Assembly: GCA_036011305.1 (NCBI GenBank)
Contig: DASCNA010000049.1
Coordinates: 1-18,490 of the forward strand
Origin: DASCNA01 sp036011305
GTDB taxonomy: Bacteria; Verrucomicrobiota; Lentisphaeria; Victivallales; GWF2-38-69
DNA: 18,490 nucleotides
Direction: 5' to 3'
A program made the position numbers and the translations under genes. Below the pieces are notes generated by a model. That model was not told where the DNA came from and did not search any database. It saw nothing but the letters and a program-made list of their open reading frames with translations. Positions 16,882 through 18,490 of the stretch are shown here, piece after piece. How positions within the stretch are numbered: the first letter of the stretch is position 1; the number at the start of each line of letters is the position of its first letter.

Positions 16882-17748
16882 ATGGAAATTAAATCTGTTG
16901 GTGTGATCGGTGCAGGAGTGATGGGTACGGGAGTTGCTCAAAACTTTTCTCAAGCTGGATTTAAAGTAATACTCTTAGATATTAATGCAGATATATTGAT
17001 TAGAGCTGAGGGAAAAATTAATCGTGATCTCAGGTTATATCAAATGTTCCACAGGGATATAAAAATAGACTCAAGTGAAGTACTTGAAAGGATATGTTTC
17101 ACAAAGGATTACAATCTTTTAAAAGATGTGGACTTTGTAGTGGAAAATGTTTTTGAAAATTTGACTGTAAAGGAAACGGCATACGAAAAGCTCAATACAA
17201 TATGTTCAAATGATTGTATTATTGCAGCTAATACTTCATGTATTCCAATTACAAGAATAGCCGCTTTAACTGATCACCCCGATAAAGTAATTGGAATTCA
17301 CTTCATGAACCCTGTCCCCATGAAAAAAACAGTTGAAGTAATACGCGGATACCACACAACAGACAAAACAGTTGAAATTACGGAGAAATTACTTAAGAGA
17401 ATCGGTAAGGATAGTATTATTGTTAATGACCTTCCAGGTTTTGTTTCCAACAGACTTTCTCATTTATTTATGAATGAAGCTGCCTTTGTAGTTCAGGACG
17501 GTGTTGCAACACCTAGACAGGTCGATGAAATTTTTAAAAAATGTTATGAACATAAAATGGGTCCTCTGGCAACAGCTGATCTTATAGGGTTAGATACAGT
17601 TGTTAACTCACTGGATATATTGTTTGATAATTATAAAGACCCAAAATTTAAATGTTGTCCTTTATTAAGAAAAATGGTTCATGCTGGGCTTCTAGGCAGA
17701 AAAACTAAAGAGGGCTTTTTTAAATATTATAAAGGCATGGATGAATAA
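16882..17748 (+). CDS. fkbK-like: 3-hydroxyacyl-CoA dehydrogenase-family enzyme (FkbK type)
   Basis: The 288-residue protein is a two-domain 3-hydroxyacyl dehydrogenase. The NAD(P)-binding motif GAGVMG is at residues 10-15, NTSCIP at 117-122, the catalytic His140 with Glu152 in IGIHFMNPVPMKKTVEVI, and FVSNR at 187-191. In the methoxymalonyl route FkbK oxidises the terminal alcohol of glyceryl-ACP to the aldehyde. The window supplies the other three partners, all on the opposite strand, so this gene is split off and divergently transcribed from its own promoter. The length matches the family. Butyryl-type 3-hydroxyacyl-CoA dehydrogenases are similar, so the assignment leans on the neighbouring genes. 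Confidence 0.9.
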   Translation: MEIKSVGVIGAGVMGTGVAQNFSQAGFKVILLDINADILIRAEGKINRDLRLYQMFHRDIKIDSSEVLERICFTKDYNLLKDVDFVVENVFENLTVKETAYEKLNTICSNDCIIAANTSCIPITRIAALTDHPDKVIGIHFMNPVPMKKTVEVIRGYHTTDKTVEITEKLLKRIGKDSIIVNDLPGFVSNRLSHLFMNEAAFVVQDGVATPRQVDEIFKKCYEHKMGPLATADLIGLDTVVNSLDILFDNYKDPKFKCCPLLRKMVHAGLLGRKTKEGFFKYYKGMDE

Positions 17749-17765
17749 TCTGAAAGACGGCAGAC

Positions 17766-17787
17766 GATGAAGGTGTAACTCTTCATC
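17766..17787 (+). terminator. Stem-loop after the FkbK-type gene
   Basis: GATGAAG (17766-17772) and CTTCATC (17781-17787) form a perfect 7-bp stem with an 8-nt loop, 17 bp after the stop codon. No clear T-run follows, so it may be a weak terminator or an mRNA-stabilising hairpin. Confidence 0.35.
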
Positions 17788-17824
17788 AACTCATTGCTAG
17801 TTTTATAAAAAATCACATTTCTTT

Positions 17825-17847
17825 GGCTTTGTTGAATGAATATTTCT
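17825..17847 (+). repeat. Second copy of the 23-bp IS903-type terminal repeat
   Basis: This is identical, in opposite orientation, to the repeat at 117-139. The GG tip faces the gene cluster and any element would extend to the right. The similarity to the left copy stops after 23 bp, so this would be the other end of the element or a different relative. No IS903-like transposase start is visible to its right, and the adjacent 9 bp do not match those at the left copy. Confidence 0.65.
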
Positions 17848-17936
17848 TACAGTATTTCTTGTACTTTATAATTTTAAAAAAGTGACCAGTTGGGTTATTT
17901 TATGGGTTCACATATATCGTAAAATTCTCAAAATAG

Positions 17937-18053
17937 AAAATCGTACAATGCCCAAAAAACGAAAAGGTAAGAAAGTGTAAGGGGCAACTAGCAGCAATCC
18001 TCGACCGATTCCCAAATATTACCTCCATTCGAAAGTTTCTAGTAAATTTTTAA
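17937..18053 (+). pseudogene. Short coding-like fragment, possibly transposase debris
   Basis: A 38-codon open frame without a start codon ends in GQLAAILDRFPNITSIRKFL plus VNF. Another frame has an ATG at 17948 (MPKKRKGKK) that stops after ten codons, so one frameshift would join a plausible start to this segment. I cannot name the family. Confidence 0.25.
17992..18004 (+). repeat. 13-bp direct repeat, copy 1
   Basis: CAGCAATCCTCGA occurs here and again 360 bp downstream at 18352-18364. After a two-base mismatch the match continues with GATT. Its G+C content is higher than its surroundings. Confidence 0.5.
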
Positions 18054-18209
18054 TTTCTTCATTAAATCGTGTTATGATATTTTTATAAATTTGCAATTTT
18101 ATGCTTATATAATTTTATTTTTTGTGGAAGAAACTCATATGTTTTATAATGTATACAGTTTTCTCCTGTGCGCTTTTAATAACGTTTTTTAAGAAATATA
18201 TAAGATTCT

Positions 18210-18371
18210 CTAAGTCATTAGAGCTGGAGGACCTTTAGCAGGAACCCAGAGATCTTCTTCCATATTAATAATTCGAGTTAGGAGTTCTTCCCAGGATTGA
18301 TTTATGAAGAAATTAAAAACAGCTCTCGCATTTTCCCAAAAAGCATAAAGCCAGCAATCCTCGATGGATTT
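18210..18371 (-). pseudogene. C-terminal fragment of an unidentified protein, possibly a transposase
   Basis: A 53-codon open frame without a start begins KSIEDCWLYAFWENARAVFN and ends in VPAKGPPALMT before a TAG. The composition (four Trp, several acidic residues) looks like real protein. The opening IEDCW resembles the block containing the last catalytic Glu of IS630-like DDE transposases, but I am not sure of this. A stop directly upstream shows that the rest is missing. Confidence 0.35.
18352..18364 (+). repeat. 13-bp direct repeat, copy 2
   Basis: Identical to 17992-18004. On the minus strand this copy encodes the IEDCW part of the fragment at 18210-18371. Confidence 0.5.
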
Positions 18372-18490
18372 TTAGTTTAGACTTTTCGCACAGTTTTGTT
18401 TTTAATATTTGAGTGTAATACTTGTTTTTTCGATGATTTTATTATACTTTTTAATTAAATATACAAATTTAATTTTTCGTAAAGAATTTC

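Larger units (their letters stand above)
17848..18490. other. Right flank without an intact gene
   Basis: This is AT-rich sequence with many stops in all frames. It contains two short coding-like fragments (17937-18053 plus and 18210-18371 minus) and a 13-bp direct repeat, each listed separately. The pattern suggests decayed mobile-element DNA. I see no tRNA, riboswitch or further gene. Confidence 0.5.

Noticed and set aside
140..17824. Simple composite transposon with matching target duplications
   Set aside because: The 9 bp next to the two repeat tips differ (TCACAGCTC and CATTTCTTT), and the right side has no visible IS903-like transposase start. The flanks are IS-derived, but a clean composite element is not shown.
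18304..18348. Plus-strand mini frame starting MKKLKTALAFSQKA
   Set aside because: It has only 14 codons and no ribosome site, and it lies opposite a longer, more protein-like minus-strand fragment.
1..18490. CRISPR array, tRNA or rRNA genes, riboswitch
   Set aside because: No regularly spaced repeats, cloverleaf or rRNA-like sequence was seen on either strand.

Overview
This AT-rich window (roughly one third G+C by eye) holds one compact hybrid polyketide/non-ribosomal peptide gene cluster between transposon debris. Taxonomy is not settled. The low G+C, GGAGG-type ribosome sites and TTGACA/TATAAT-type promoters fit a low-G+C Firmicute. The IS5/IS903-type insertion-sequence ends are also common in low-G+C Gammaproteobacteria. 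No rRNA, tRNA or housekeeping gene is present to decide.

Layout. 1-256: the 3' end of an IS903-like transposase, its terminal inverted repeat, and a possible second repeat tip. 292-16741, minus strand, read from right to left: acyl carrier protein (FkbJ type), acyl-CoA dehydrogenase (FkbI type), HAD-family glyceryl transferase/phosphatase (FkbH type), discrete acyltransferase, a polyketide synthase (ACP*-KS-AT*), an NRPS (ACP-aminotransferase-C-A-PCP-TE), a radical SAM enzyme with a RiPP-type CX7CX2C motif, and a MATE exporter. 16882-17748, plus strand: 3-hydroxyacyl-CoA dehydrogenase (FkbK type), transcribed divergently from a near-consensus promoter. 17749-18490: no intact gene, a second copy of the 23-bp IS repeat, and short coding-like fragments.

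How the genes work together (inference from known families). FkbH/J/K/I make hydroxymalonyl-ACP from a glycolytic intermediate; no O-methyltransferase is present, so the unit should stay unmethylated. The discrete AT, which has an intact Ser/His pair, probably delivers this unit to the ACP at the N-terminus of the NRPS, because the AT in the PKS has lost its nucleophile (GHGQGE). The KS would extend an acyl starter, the fused aminotransferase would convert the beta-ketone to an amine, and the single C-A-PCP module would add one amino acid, probably aliphatic, before thioesterase release. The expected core is a 3-amino-2-hydroxyacyl amino acid, the pharmacophore of bestatin-, amastatin- and microginin-type aminopeptidase inhibitors. 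The radical SAM enzyme may tailor it, and the MATE protein may export it.

The source of the starter is open. No fatty acyl-AMP ligase is in the window, and the carrier domain in front of the KS has lost its phosphopantetheine serine. No phosphopantetheinyl transferase, MbtH protein or regulator is present either.
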